Notes: generated from the sequence alone by a model not told the origin. Positions 7,571 through 17,421 are shown, numbered from the stretch's first letter. The stretch: 64,000 nt of DNA from Opacimonas viscosa (GCF_024199005.1 NZ_JANATA010000008.1:54489-118488); one strand, 5' to 3'. Numbers and translations are program-made.

Positions 7571-8605
7571 ATGAAAGTATTAGTGACAGGTGCCGCTGGC
7601 TTTATTGGAGCGCATGTTACCCGGGCTTTGCTCGAGCGTGGTGACTCGGTAGTTGGAGTGGATAATATTAATGATTATTATGATCCTAAGTTGAAATATG
7701 ATCGCTTGGGATGGATTGATGGTCATCCAAATACTCATTTATTCCGATTTTTTAAATTGGATGTAGCTGACCAGCAAGGGATGTCAGAATTATTCGCCAA
7801 TGAACAATTTGATAAAGTCATTCATCTTGCAGCACAAGCTGGTGTCCGTTATTCCATAGAAAATCCACATGCCTATATCAGTGCCAATGTCGTGGGTTTT
7901 ATGAATATTCTTGAGGGGTGTCGCCATAATGCGGTAGCACATTTAGTGTATGCTTCTTCAAGTTCGGTCTATGGGGCCAATGAAGCGATGCCGTTTTCAG
8001 TTGAACACAATGTTGATCACCCCATTTCGTTGTATGCCGCAACTAAAAAAGCCAATGAAGCCATGGCGCATACTTATAGTCATTTATACAATTTACCGAC
8101 GACAGGGCTACGGTTTTTTACTGTGTATGGTCCTTGGGGACGCCCAGATATGGCCCCAATTAAGTTCACCAAAGCAATCATGGCAGAAGAGACCATTCAG
8201 GTTTACAACTATGGTAATCATCGTCGTGATTTTACTTATATCGATGATATTGTCGCTGGTGTTGTACATACACTGGATCACACTGCAACAGCCAATACAC
8301 AATGGCAAGCTCAAGCCCCTGACCCTGCAAGTAGTAAAGCACCTTGGCGTGTATATAATATAGGTGCACAAACCCCAGTACACTTGTTAACGTTTATTGA
8401 AACGTTGGAAAAAGCATTGGGTAAAGTCGCGAACAAAGAGTTATTGCCCATGCAACCAGGTGATGTGCAAGATACTTATGCCGATGTGGAGGCCTTGGTT
8501 AACGATGTGGGTTATCGGCCTAAAGTAGGGATTGAAAAAGGCGTAGAAGCTTTTGTGAAATGGTATAAAGAATACCATTCCCAGCACTTATCTTTGGTGC
8601 AATAA
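7571..8605 (+). CDS. NAD-dependent UDP-sugar 4-epimerase (UDP-glucuronate 4-epimerase-like)
   Basis: A 344-residue extended short-chain dehydrogenase. The Rossmann motif is GAAGFIG (7-13); the active-site set is the ASSSSVYG segment (128-135) with Tyr155 and Lys159 in LYAATKK. The DNINDYYDPKLK segment and TVYGPWGRPDMA are typical of UDP-glucuronate epimerases that make UDP-galacturonate for capsules and exopolysaccharides. It starts 3 nt after the nucleotidyltransferase-fold gene, tying sugar-nucleotide supply to that operon. Epimerase identity is firm; glucuronate specificity is from sequence likeness only. Confidence 0.88.
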   Translation: MKVLVTGAAGFIGAHVTRALLERGDSVVGVDNINDYYDPKLKYDRLGWIDGHPNTHLFRFFKLDVADQQGMSELFANEQFDKVIHLAAQAGVRYSIENPHAYISANVVGFMNILEGCRHNAVAHLVYASSSSVYGANEAMPFSVEHNVDHPISLYAATKKANEAMAHTYSHLYNLPTTGLRFFTVYGPWGRPDMAPIKFTKAIMAEETIQVYNYGNHRRDFTYIDDIVAGVVHTLDHTATANTQWQAQAPDPASSKAPWRVYNIGAQTPVHLLTFIETLEKALGKVANKELLPMQPGDVQDTYADVEALVNDVGYRPKVGIEKGVEAFVKWYKEYHSQHLSLVQ

Positions 8606-8628
8606 ACCCGAGTGTATCGAGTGTTTAT

Positions 8629-9501
8629 TTAATGCTGAAACAACGCTGCGGATTGTCGTAGTTTAGGTGGGAGAAATCGATTAACGGTTTCTCTACCCAG
8701 ATTAAATAACTGCGTTTTCTCTTCTGGGGTAAATCCGAAATTAACGGCAGATAAGGATTTTGTATTTACTACAATAGTGCGATTCCAATAAGCCTGATGG
8801 ACATATTCTCTGGATACTGCATCCATAAAAGTTTGGATAAGCATGGATACAAAGGTAGGGAGTTTTATCCATTTCTTCATAATGGGAGTTTTATCCTCAG
8901 AGCTCCCTTGTAGACGAAAACAAATCGAAGGGGTAGCATCTCCTTGCCAATCTCTAAATAATGCATCTTCAGATAAAATCGCGCCGTCTACTAAGATATG
9001 GTTTTCAAACTCTTTGAATGTGAAAACTAAAGGTATGGACATTGAGTAACGCACAGCTTGTGAGACTTTGATATCAGGTGTATTAGTCTTATTAAAGATG
9101 ACTGGTTGACTATTCGCAACGTCAGTCGCGACAATATGTAAATCATACGCTAAATCAGCAAAAGTTTGTCCCTGGAGTTGTTTATCCATCCACTGCTCAA
9201 ATACATCTCCAGAACCTAAGCCCCCTTGTGTCATTAAGCGCCATAGTGAGTTTTCTCGAAACATATTAAAGTTTGTTTCTTTGGCCAGCGTAAACATTTC
9301 TCCAATCGTTTTGCCTGAAGCAAACATAGACGCGACGACAGCACCACCAGAAACCCCAACCAAGGTTTTAAAATCAATTCCTTGGTCATGTAAAGCTTGA
9401 ATGATACCAATGTGAGTTGAAAGACGTGTACCACCACCAGAAAAAATCGGGACAATTTGTTGTGGGGCCATTGAGTTATTAAGATGTTCGGATGCTAACA
9501 T
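8629..9501 (-). CDS. Patatin-like phospholipase
   Basis: A 290-residue patatin-family lipid acyl hydrolase. The oxyanion loop is GGGTR (22-26), the nucleophile Ser51 sits in GVSGG, and the catalytic Asp172 is in VDGA; these form the Ser-Asp dyad. There is no signal peptide, so a cytoplasmic or secreted-without-Sec enzyme is expected. It converges with the epimerase (23 bp between stops). Neither the ATG at 9501 nor the one at residue 11 has a clear ribosome site. It stands alone. Confidence 0.88.
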   Translation of the reverse strand: MLASEHLNNSMAPQQIVPIFSGGGTRLSTHIGIIQALHDQGIDFKTLVGVSGGAVVASMFASGKTIGEMFTLAKETNFNMFRENSLWRLMTQGGLGSGDVFEQWMDKQLQGQTFADLAYDLHIVATDVANSQPVIFNKTNTPDIKVSQAVRYSMSIPLVFTFKEFENHILVDGAILSEDALFRDWQGDATPSICFRLQGSSEDKTPIMKKWIKLPTFVSMLIQTFMDAVSREYVHQAYWNRTIVVNTKSLSAVNFGFTPEEKTQLFNLGRETVNRFLPPKLRQSAALFQH

Positions 9502-9650
9502 GGTTTGCTTTTAGTTATTGCTATTTTACTTTAGCATAGTAGATAAGATCTTAATTTGCCTATAAAAATCATGATTATCTGTTAGAGTCTAGTTATTGGT
9601 GATGGCTGTTGCAGCCTGACAGATTAATGATGAGTGCCACTATTAAGCAA

Positions 9651-9710
9651 AAAACGCTAGCTCAAGGTCCTCAGTCAGAATGAAACATTGAGTATTTGAG
9701 ATAGCGTTTT
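9651..9710 (-). terminator. Probable terminator of glcB
   Basis: Arms at 9651-9665 and 9696-9710 form 14 of 15 pairs (AAAACGCTA / TAGCGTTTT core) around a 30-nt loop. On the minus strand the stem ends in a T-run. It lies 35 nt past the malate synthase stop. Confidence 0.6.
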
Positions 9711-9744
9711 GTAAATATGCCAGTGGCAATTTGTAATATGTGGA

Positions 9745-11919
9745 TTAATGAGCTGCTAGACTTGCTTTCATCTCACGACGTCGTGCATGTAAGAGAGGCT
9801 CTGTATAGCCGCTAGGCTGGACGGAGCCCAAGACAATTAAATCACGAGCCGCTTGATAGCCAATGGACTGATTCAGGTTAGGCGTCATCGGAATATACTC
9901 TGCATCTGCTGCATTTTGCTCATCTACCAACGCAGCCATGCGAGCTAATGTTTCATCTATTTGCTCTAGAGAGACTAAACCATGCTCTAACCAGTTAGCG
10001 ATATGTTGAGCAGAAATACGTAAAGTCGCTCGGTCTTCCATTAACCCAACATTATGAATGTCTGGGACTTTAGAACAACCCACTCCCTGGTGCACCCAGC
10101 GCACAACATAACCTAAAATCCCTTGAATATTGTTGTCTAACTCAGCTTGAATTTCCCTAGCTGATAAGACTCGTCCTGCTTCTAATAATGGAATATCTAG
10201 AATCGTATCGGTACCATCAAATTCTTCTTGTACCATTGTTTGTTGTAACCCAAATACATCGATTTGGTGATAATGCAACGCGTGTAAGGTTGCTGCAGTC
10301 GGAGAAGGTACCCATGCTGTGTTTGCACCGGCTTTAGGGTGACCAATTTTGGCCTCCATCATATTTGCCATTTGGTCTGGAATAGGCCACATACCTTTGC
10401 CTATTTGTGCTTTACCTGATAGCCCGGCACTCAAACCCGTGATGACATTGGATTTTTCATAAGCATGGATCCAAGGACGCGTTTTCAGTTCTGCTTTTGG
10501 AGCAAAAGCGGCGAGTTTCATCGAGGTATGGATTTCATCTCCAGTGCGATCCAAGAAGCCTGTATTGATGAACACTAAACGGTGCTGTGCCTCTGCAATA
10601 CATGCTTTAAGATTGAGAGATGTACGACGTTCTTCATCCATTAAACCCATTTTTAAGGTATGGCGCTCGAGAGATAAAGCATCTTCAATCGCATTAAATA
10701 AATCATTACAGAAACGCACTTCTTCCGGGCCATGCATTTTGGGTTTAACGATATAAATACTGCCCGCTTTGGAATTGCTAAAAGGACTGTTACGGCGAAG
10801 ATCATGGATCCCAATTAACGTGGTGATCATGCCATCCATAATCCCTTCAGGAATCGGCTCACCATTAAATAAAATTGCATCATTGGTCATTAAGTGACCA
10901 ACGTTTCTGACAAACATGAGGCTACGTCCAGAGAGCGTCAGTGCTTGTCCGTTAACACCGGTATAAACACGATCTGCATGCATCTTGCGCGTGATCGTCT
11001 GATCCCCTTTTTGTACGGAAGTCGATAAACTACCTTGCATGAGACCTAACCAGTTTTGATAAACCAAGGTCTTATCTTCAGCATCGACAGCTGCGACTGA
11101 ATCTTCACAGTCCATAATAGTACTGAGTGCTGACTCCATAAAAATATCTTTGATACCCGCGGGGTCCGCATCGGCAATTGGATGATTTTCAGCAAATTGG
11201 ATTTCGACATGTAAGCCGTTATTTACCAAGACGATACATGAGGGGGCTTCGGGATTGCCTTGATAACCTAAAAACTGACCTATGTTGGCGAGTTCTGTTT
11301 GGGTACCATCAATGAGCGTAATCAATAATTGGCCAGTGCTGATATCATAGCGTGTGGCATTGACATGGGAGCCGTTCGCTAAAGGGGCTATATCATTTAA
11401 ATACTCACGGGCTTGGCGAATGACTTTTTGGCCTCTAAGCGGGTTATACCTTGCAGTTTTTTCAGCCCCATCTTCATCATCAATCACATCTGTACCGTAT
11501 AGCGCGTCATATAAACTACCCCATCGGGCATTGACAGCGTTAAGTGCATATCTGGCATTATTGATAGGTACTACAAGTTGTGGACCGGCCATGGTGGCTA
11601 ATTCGGGATCAACATTTGCAGTGGTAATAGAGACATCACCTGGCACCGGGACAAGGTAACCAATCTCTTGTAAAAAGGCTTTGTACTGAGCGAATGAGGC
11701 GTCAGGTTGTGTGGTATGAAACGTATCAATTTGCGCTTGTAAAGCGGAACGTTTTTCCAATAACGCATTATTTTTAGGGACAAATTCTGTCAATACCTGC
11801 TCGAAAGAATGCCAAAACTCTGCAAAATCTACACCTGTATTGGGTAATGCTTGCTGTTCAATAAATTGGTCTAGCGTTGATGCGATATCTAATGCGCCGC
11901 GACGGATGTAGGTTGTCAT
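9745..11919 (-). CDS. glcB: Malate synthase G
   Basis: A 724-residue protein, the usual length of the monomeric G isoform. It condenses acetyl-CoA and glyoxylate to malate, the second step of the glyoxylate shunt. Recognisable segments are SALSTIMDCEDSVAAVD, the catalytic-core KPKMHGPEEV and RTGDEIHTSM, and the C-terminal VGCSKVPDI with Cys and the late Asp-rich region. AAGGAAC precedes the ATG. It is followed by a terminator and preceded by a LysR regulator; isocitrate lyase lies just beyond, so both shunt enzymes are side by side. Confidence 0.97.
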   Translation of the reverse strand: MTTYIRRGALDIASTLDQFIEQQALPNTGVDFAEFWHSFEQVLTEFVPKNNALLEKRSALQAQIDTFHTTQPDASFAQYKAFLQEIGYLVPVPGDVSITTANVDPELATMAGPQLVVPINNARYALNAVNARWGSLYDALYGTDVIDDEDGAEKTARYNPLRGQKVIRQAREYLNDIAPLANGSHVNATRYDISTGQLLITLIDGTQTELANIGQFLGYQGNPEAPSCIVLVNNGLHVEIQFAENHPIADADPAGIKDIFMESALSTIMDCEDSVAAVDAEDKTLVYQNWLGLMQGSLSTSVQKGDQTITRKMHADRVYTGVNGQALTLSGRSLMFVRNVGHLMTNDAILFNGEPIPEGIMDGMITTLIGIHDLRRNSPFSNSKAGSIYIVKPKMHGPEEVRFCNDLFNAIEDALSLERHTLKMGLMDEERRTSLNLKACIAEAQHRLVFINTGFLDRTGDEIHTSMKLAAFAPKAELKTRPWIHAYEKSNVITGLSAGLSGKAQIGKGMWPIPDQMANMMEAKIGHPKAGANTAWVPSPTAATLHALHYHQIDVFGLQQTMVQEEFDGTDTILDIPLLEAGRVLSAREIQAELDNNIQGILGYVVRWVHQGVGCSKVPDIHNVGLMEDRATLRISAQHIANWLEHGLVSLEQIDETLARMAALVDEQNAADAEYIPMTPNLNQSIGYQAARDLIVLGSVQPSGYTEPLLHARRREMKASLAAH

Positions 11920-12021
11920 TGGAAGTTCCTTATATTGCTTTATGTAAAGAGTATAAGTGAATTTGCATATATTGATTAGATTATAATAACTATGTTTGTT
12001 ATTTATTTTATGAATGTATAA

Positions 12022-12963
12022 TCACTCACTCATTTGCGTGGCAACATCTGTGATGAGTTTGCGCAACCATATGTGCCCAGCATCGTGATGTAAGAGTGCA
12101 CTCCAAGCCATTTTTAAGGCAATCGGAGGAATATCAAATGGCGGAGCTGTAATAGCAATATCCGGATCATCAGCATAAATACGAGCTGCTCTACTAGGGA
12201 GTGTCGCAATCAAGTTCTGTGTTTTAGCCAGCTGTAAAGCAGCATGGTAATGGCGTGTAAATACGCGAATGTCCCGTTTCTTCCCAAGCTTAGTAAGCTC
12301 AGCATCTACCCAGCCTAATTTTTGAACTTCATTAGGATCAATCCCTACACCCACACCAAAACCGGTTTTACTCACCCAAATATGCTGCGAGTTTAGGTAA
12401 GACTGTAAGTTAAAATCATTGATGATAGGGTTTTTGGCTGCCATGACACAAGAAAATTGATCATACCAAATTACCTTTTGGTGAAATGATAATGGCAGGT
12501 CATCAAAGCGGTTAATTGCCATATCAACGCGACCTTGTTCCACATCGTGGAAGGTTACATCAGATGGCGTAATGAGATCTAAAGTAATGTTAGGCGCTTC
12601 AGTATGCAAGCGTTCGATAAGCCCCATTAATAGTGTGGACTCAGCATAGTCACTCGTCATAATCCGAAATGTACGGTGTGAAGTGGTCGGCTCAAATTCT
12701 ACTTCGGGCTGAATAGACGTTTCTAATTTGCTTAATACATCGCGGATGATCGGCTGTAATTCTAAAGCGCGTTTGGTCGGTGTCATACCATCGCTGGTTC
12801 TGACCAACAGCGGGTCATTGAATAAATCACGTAGTCGCTTTAGACCATTACTCATTGCCGGTTGCGTGATACTTAACTGGATCGCAGCTTTGGTTACACT
12901 GCCTTCACGTAACAAGACATCCAAGTATACAAGTAAGTTAAGATCCACTTTAGCAATGTTCAT
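12022..12963 (-). CDS. LysR-family transcriptional regulator
   Basis: A 313-residue LysR protein: an N-terminal winged helix-turn-helix (about 7-65, with SVTKAAIQLSITQPAMSNGLKRL) and a periplasmic-binding-like effector domain from about 90. It lies between isocitrate lyase and malate synthase G on the same strand, so control of the glyoxylate shunt is a reasonable inference. The effector is unknown. The tail to glcB is 102 bp and AT-rich. Confidence 0.9.
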   Translation of the reverse strand: MNIAKVDLNLLVYLDVLLREGSVTKAAIQLSITQPAMSNGLKRLRDLFNDPLLVRTSDGMTPTKRALELQPIIRDVLSKLETSIQPEVEFEPTTSHRTFRIMTSDYAESTLLMGLIERLHTEAPNITLDLITPSDVTFHDVEQGRVDMAINRFDDLPLSFHQKVIWYDQFSCVMAAKNPIINDFNLQSYLNSQHIWVSKTGFGVGVGIDPNEVQKLGWVDAELTKLGKKRDIRVFTRHYHAALQLAKTQNLIATLPSRAARIYADDPDIAITAPPFDIPPIALKMAWSALLHHDAGHIWLRKLITDVATQMSE

Positions 12964-13094
12964 GAACGGTCCTAAAAAATGATTTTGATTATTATAATTT
13001 AAACCAATACTTATTCGATACGCTATTGGTAGTAATGATATTGATTTATGCGTTCTCTACTGAGATATAAATGTGTCGCTTGAGGAAACCCAAA

Positions 13095-13131
13095 CAAAAA
13101 AGCCCAATCAGCATGTGCAGATTGGGCTTTT
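13095..13131 (-). terminator. Terminator of aceA (possibly bidirectional)
   Basis: Stem AAAAGCCCAATC (13098-13109) pairs perfectly with 13120-13131 around a 10-nt loop. The minus strand ends in six T. It separates aceA from the LysR gene. Confidence 0.85.
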
Positions 13132-13145
13132 AAATCAATTAGTGT

Positions 13146-14735
13146 TTAGTCAAATTGATTCATAGTGTTGTCTTCACCAGATGCTTTAAGTGCTTGGTCA
13201 CCTGAGAAGTACTCTTTATGCGTATCACCTAAATCAGAACCTGCCATTGCTTGGTGTTTAACACACGCTAAACCTTGACGTAATTCTTGACGTTGAACAC
13301 CTTTAACATACGCCAGCATACCTTGGTCGCCGAAGTAACCTTTGGCTAAGTTATCAGTCGATAACGCCGCTGTGTGGTATGTAGGTAAAGTGATTAAGTG
13401 GTGGAAGATACCTGCTTCACGAGCCGCATCTGCTTGGAAAGTACGAACTTTCTCATCAGCAACAGCCGCTAATTCAGTCTCATCATACTCAACAGACATT
13501 AGGTTAGCACGGTCATATGCAGAAACGTCTTTACCTTCTTCTACCCATAAATCAAAGATTTGCTGACGGAAGTTTAAGGTCCAGTTGAAAGATGGTGAGT
13601 TGTTATACACTAACTTCGCATTCGGTACTGTTTCACGGATTGCATTGACCATCTCAGCGATTTGACCTACGTGTGGTTTTTCAGTTTCAATCCATAGTAA
13701 GTCCGCACCGTTTTGTAGTGACGTTACACAATCTAGGACTACACGGTCAAAACCAGTGTTGTCTTTAAACTTGTATAAGCCGTTTGGTAAACGTACTGGC
13801 TTAACAATTTCGTTGTTTAACTTCATGACGGTATCGCCATTTTTTAACGCGTTCAGATCTTCTACTGGAGACGTTTCCAAGAATGCATTGTACTGTTCAG
13901 CTAAATCACCTTCTGTGTTAGATACTGGGATTTTTTGTGTCAAACCAGCGCCTAAAGAATCAGTACGAGCTACGATAACACCATCATCTACACCTAACTC
14001 AAGGAATGCATAACGAACAGCGTTAATTTTTGCTAAGAAATCTTCATGTGGCACGGTAACTTTACCGTCTTGGTGACCACATTGTTTTGCATCAGAAACC
14101 TGGTTTTCGATTTGGATACAACAAGCACCTGCTTCGATCATGCGTTTTGCGAGTAAGTACGTTGCTTCTTCGTTACCAAAACCAGCATCAATATCAGCAA
14201 TGATTGGTACGATATGCGTTTCAAAGTTATCGATTTCAGCTTGAATAGCAGCGACATCGCCACCGTTTGCTTTTGCATCGTCAAGTTTGTTGAACAAGTT
14301 GCCTAATTCACGTGCATCCGCTTGACGTAGGAAAGTGTAAAGCTCTTCGATAAGTGCTGGAACAGATGTTTTTTCATGCATAGATTGGTCTGGTAAAGGA
14401 CCAAACTCAGAACGTAATGCAGCAACCATCCAACCTGAAAGGTATAAATAAGATTTATCTGTAGTGCCTTGGTGCTTTTTCACTGCAAGCATTTTTTGTT
14501 GGCCTACGAAACCGTGCCAGCAACCTAAAGACTGTGTATACTGAGCAGAGTCAGCATCATAGTCTGCCATATCTTTACGCATAATACCTGCGGTATACTT
14601 AGCGATGTCTAAACCTGTCTTAAAACGGTTTTGTGTTTTCATGCGTGCCGCATACTCTGGGCTGATTGCATTCCATGTACCGTTTTGGGCAATTAAATCA
14701 GCAAATGCTGCTTGGTCTTGTTGATATTGAGACAT
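13146..14735 (-). CDS. aceA: Isocitrate lyase
   Basis: A 529-residue isocitrate lyase of the long proteobacterial type (E. coli AceA is about 434). It splits isocitrate to succinate and glyoxylate. The signature region around the catalytic Cys reads DAKQCGHQDG rather than the KKCGH of the short type, as I recall for Pseudomonas-like long enzymes. Other landmarks are DIDAGFGNEEATY and the C-terminal YNNSPSFNW. A good ribosome site (AAAGGA) precedes the ATG. It forms the glyoxylate shunt with glcB downstream. Confidence 0.96.
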   Translation of the reverse strand: MSQYQQDQAAFADLIAQNGTWNAISPEYAARMKTQNRFKTGLDIAKYTAGIMRKDMADYDADSAQYTQSLGCWHGFVGQQKMLAVKKHQGTTDKSYLYLSGWMVAALRSEFGPLPDQSMHEKTSVPALIEELYTFLRQADARELGNLFNKLDDAKANGGDVAAIQAEIDNFETHIVPIIADIDAGFGNEEATYLLAKRMIEAGACCIQIENQVSDAKQCGHQDGKVTVPHEDFLAKINAVRYAFLELGVDDGVIVARTDSLGAGLTQKIPVSNTEGDLAEQYNAFLETSPVEDLNALKNGDTVMKLNNEIVKPVRLPNGLYKFKDNTGFDRVVLDCVTSLQNGADLLWIETEKPHVGQIAEMVNAIRETVPNAKLVYNNSPSFNWTLNFRQQIFDLWVEEGKDVSAYDRANLMSVEYDETELAAVADEKVRTFQADAAREAGIFHHLITLPTYHTAALSTDNLAKGYFGDQGMLAYVKGVQRQELRQGLACVKHQAMAGSDLGDTHKEYFSGDQALKASGEDNTMNQFD

Positions 14736-15174
14736 ACTCTTTATCCTTTCGTAGGGTGGGTAATAAATAACAAAAACATATTAGGTTTTCGTCAACACAA
14801 CTTCATCCTAGAGCCTATTTCTTGATAAATAAAATCAATACAAAAGATTATCAGCATTCATTACGTGAATGATGGTTTGGCATGGTTTGATTTATGTGTT
14901 CTAGAGTGTATTCTTAATGCGTTATTTCTTGGGTGAATACTTGGGGTTGATTGTATTTATGGGATTTATTTAAAACTAAGGTATTATTGGCCAAGCTTGT
15001 CCTTGCGACTTTTTCACTTTTCGCTGTCTTTTTTCGGTATAATCTTGTGGTAAGTGTTTTCGGGATCCACTATCGATACAATTTTGATACATGATTTTTG
15101 TTAAAACCCGCTGTATTCTCTGACAGCTACAATCTATAACAACTACAATCTCTACCAACCAAAATGGCATATTT
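14736..15174. other. Divergent intergenic region between aceA and alkaline phosphatase
   Basis: This 439-bp AT-rich stretch must hold the promoters of both genes. A candidate aceA promoter is noted separately. I see no convincing gene, RNA or repeat in the rest; the short minus-strand frame at 14976-15215 has no ribosome site and overlaps the phosphatase start. Confidence 0.6.
14767..14795 (-). promoter_or_regulatory. Candidate sigma-70 promoter of aceA
   Basis: On the minus strand TTGACG and TGTTAT are 17 nt apart, the latter about 30 nt before the ATG. The -35 is good and the -10 is 4 of 6. Confidence 0.4.
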
Positions 15175-16551
15175 ATGATGAAAAAAATACTGTGTATAGC
15201 CACCTTATCTTTCACTCTATTGGGTTGTAAAACGACCTTAGATCTAGATACTGATTCAGTAAAGCCGAGTGCTGCACCCGCACCTGTGACTGAACTTGTT
15301 AGTACTCCCCCATTAAATATTATTATGGTGGTCGCTGATGGTATGGGTCCAGCTTATACCTCTGGTTTTCGTTATTACAATGATGATCCCACTACACCAG
15401 AAGTGGAAACGAATTGGTTTGAACGCCATCATGTCGGTAATTCATCGACTTACCCCGCCAGTGTTTCAGGCTTAGTCACTGATTCTGCTGCCAGTGCGAC
15501 TGCATTAGCATCTGGTGTGAAAAGTTATAACGGTGCGATTGGTGTAGATATCAATAAACAACCTGTTACTACGGTGTTACACACAGCAAAGTTAAAAGGG
15601 ATGAGAACTGGTCTAGCGGTGACCTCACAGATTGTTCATGCTACGCCAGCGGCGTATGTGGCACATAATGAAAACCGTCGTAATTATGATGCAATAGCCG
15701 ATAGTTACTTTGACGATCGTGTAGACGGACAGTTTAAAGTAGATGTGATGTTAGGTGGTGGCACCAAGTACTTTAAGCGGGAAGGGCGCGATTTAACGGC
15801 TGAGTTTGTCGGAGCCGGATACGTGTATGTCGATGATTACGCAGAATTAGCTGATGTGCCACAGGGGAGTAAACTCCTAGGTTTAATGGCACCTGTTGGT
15901 CTCCCTTGGGCCTTGGATGATCCCCAAGCGCAACGCCTGCAAGTATTAACAGAACAAGCCGTACGTCACTTAGAAAATCCAGAAGGTTTTTTCTTGTTAG
16001 TAGAAGCAAGCCAAGTTGATTGGGCCGGTCATGGTCGAGATATTAATGGTGCCATGGCGGAAATGTCAGACTTGCATGAGACTTTGTTATGGATTGAAGA
16101 ATATCAAAAAACACATCCCAATACACTTGTGGTGGTGACTGCTGATCACAGCACAGGCGGCCTAACGCTTGCTGCAAATGGCGAATATCGCTGGTCTCCA
16201 GAAGATTTACATCAGATAAATATGTCAGTACCCAAAATGATCGAAACCATGTTAGCTGAACAGATGAATGGCACCGAAAGGGTCAATTTTATCAGCGAGC
16301 AGTTAGGCTTTGCATTAACTGCAGATCAAGAAGAAACATTAGTACTGTTGGATATGACACAACAACCAAGACCCTTAGAAGATGTCATCAAGCGCATGAT
16401 CGATACCCATACCAATACGGGCTGGACAACACATGGGCATACCGCTATTGATGTGCAAATTTTTGCGCATGGTCCACACCAAGACATGTTTGCCGGATAC
16501 TTGGATAACACTGAGATTGCGAAACGTATTTTTGCTATCTTAGAAAAGTAG
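15175..16551 (+). CDS. Alkaline phosphatase, lipoprotein
   Basis: A 458-residue alkaline phosphatase. A lipoprotein signal ends in LLGC with Cys18 (residue 19, Lys, gives no clear inner-membrane retention signal). The metal site begins with VVADGMG (52-58); the nucleophile Ser104 is in VTDSAASATA; later metal ligands are in VDWAGHGRD, TADHSTGG and TTHGH. It hydrolyses phosphate monoesters in the periplasm. Two adjacent ATG codons open the frame and no strong ribosome site is seen. A terminator follows. Single-gene unit; phosphate control is plausible but no Pho box was recognised. Confidence 0.92.
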   Translation: MMKKILCIATLSFTLLGCKTTLDLDTDSVKPSAAPAPVTELVSTPPLNIIMVVADGMGPAYTSGFRYYNDDPTTPEVETNWFERHHVGNSSTYPASVSGLVTDSAASATALASGVKSYNGAIGVDINKQPVTTVLHTAKLKGMRTGLAVTSQIVHATPAAYVAHNENRRNYDAIADSYFDDRVDGQFKVDVMLGGGTKYFKREGRDLTAEFVGAGYVYVDDYAELADVPQGSKLLGLMAPVGLPWALDDPQAQRLQVLTEQAVRHLENPEGFFLLVEASQVDWAGHGRDINGAMAEMSDLHETLLWIEEYQKTHPNTLVVVTADHSTGGLTLAANGEYRWSPEDLHQINMSVPKMIETMLAEQMNGTERVNFISEQLGFALTADQEETLVLLDMTQQPRPLEDVIKRMIDTHTNTGWTTHGHTAIDVQIFAHGPHQDMFAGYLDNTEIAKRIFAILEK

Positions 16552-16630
16552 TAAATAAACAGATAAACAGATGCATGGTTTTATATGCAGCATTTATTTG
16601 GGTAAGTGAAGTCGGTGTACTTAGGTAATG

Positions 16631-16660
16631 AAGGAGGAATGATATTCCTCCTTTTTTATT
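16631..16660 (+). terminator. Terminator after alkaline phosphatase
   Basis: Stem AAGGAGGAA (16631-16639) and TTCCTCCTT (16645-16653) with a TGATA loop, then a T-rich tail. Confidence 0.88.
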
Positions 16661-16698
16661 TGTTGGCTGCGAAAAGTGGATATCAGGTAGAGCGTCTG

Positions 16699-17421
16699 TT
16701 AACCACGCATAAATGTTTCAATATCTTCTCCGGTCATTTTTTTCATCTGATTAAACAAATAAAAAATAGCACCCATCAATAAAATCATACTAGGGATAAC
16801 AATAACTGGATAACTAAGTGCCGTCATACGGCCTAGTTCTTCTGTGTATGCAGTTGTGCCAGGTTCTGAGACTAAGATCCATTTTGCCAAGGCATAATTT
16901 AACGCAGAAGACAAAAAGAAAGAACTTGCGACAATATAGTTACTAACGTCTATTTTCTTTTCAAAAGCTGCTGCCGCATTATTTTTGTCTAGTGAAGTAT
17001 TTAGAGCATCCCAGTTAATGATTTTGTCATTTAATACTAATATTTTGATTAATGGTTTTTTCATATAGCGGGTAACTAATACCGCTATACCAATTAACCC
17101 TGGGATCGCAGCCTCTTTGATAGCGATATATTCCGCTGGTAATTTTAATAAGCTAAATGTACCTGTGAGTAACACACTCACGATGCCCAGAATAGAAAAC
17201 ATGTTCCACTTTTTGCTTTGTAATAACTCATAACTCCCATAGCCAACAGGGAATGCTAACGCCACAGCAATACTCCACAACGGGCCCAAATATTCAGGTT
17301 TGCTGGCATAACTCATAATGACCACAGGAATAATGATATTAAATGCCATATTAGCGAAAAAGTTTTCTTTTGGTTCTGATGCTTGCTCACTTGAGGGAGG
17401 GGGATTGGTTGTCATGTGCAC
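16699..17421 (-). CDS. VC0807-like integral membrane protein
   Basis: A 240-residue protein with about six membrane segments (near 24-44, 48-65, 74-93, 100-117, 162-182 and 205-230) and a Pro/Ser-rich N-terminus. It resembles, from memory, the VC0807 family, with NIIIPVVIM, ALAFPVGYG and AIKEAAIPGLIGIAVL. The function is unknown. It lies 43 bp after the glutathionylspermidine-synthase-like gene, so it may be the last gene of that cluster. Confidence 0.7.
   Translation of the reverse strand: MHMTTNPPPSSEQASEPKENFFANMAFNIIIPVVIMSYASKPEYLGPLWSIAVALAFPVGYGSYELLQSKKWNMFSILGIVSVLLTGTFSLLKLPAEYIAIKEAAIPGLIGIAVLVTRYMKKPLIKILVLNDKIINWDALNTSLDKNNAAAAFEKKIDVSNYIVASSFFLSSALNYALAKWILVSEPGTTAYTEELGRMTALSYPVIVIPSMILLMGAIFYLFNQMKKMTGEDIETFMRG

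Noticed and set aside
8606..8628. Hairpin between the convergent epimerase and patatin genes
   Set aside because: Pairing is broken and too short to support a terminator call.
14976..15215. 79-codon minus-strand frame before alkaline phosphatase
   Set aside because: No ribosome site, overlaps the phosphatase start, no family features.
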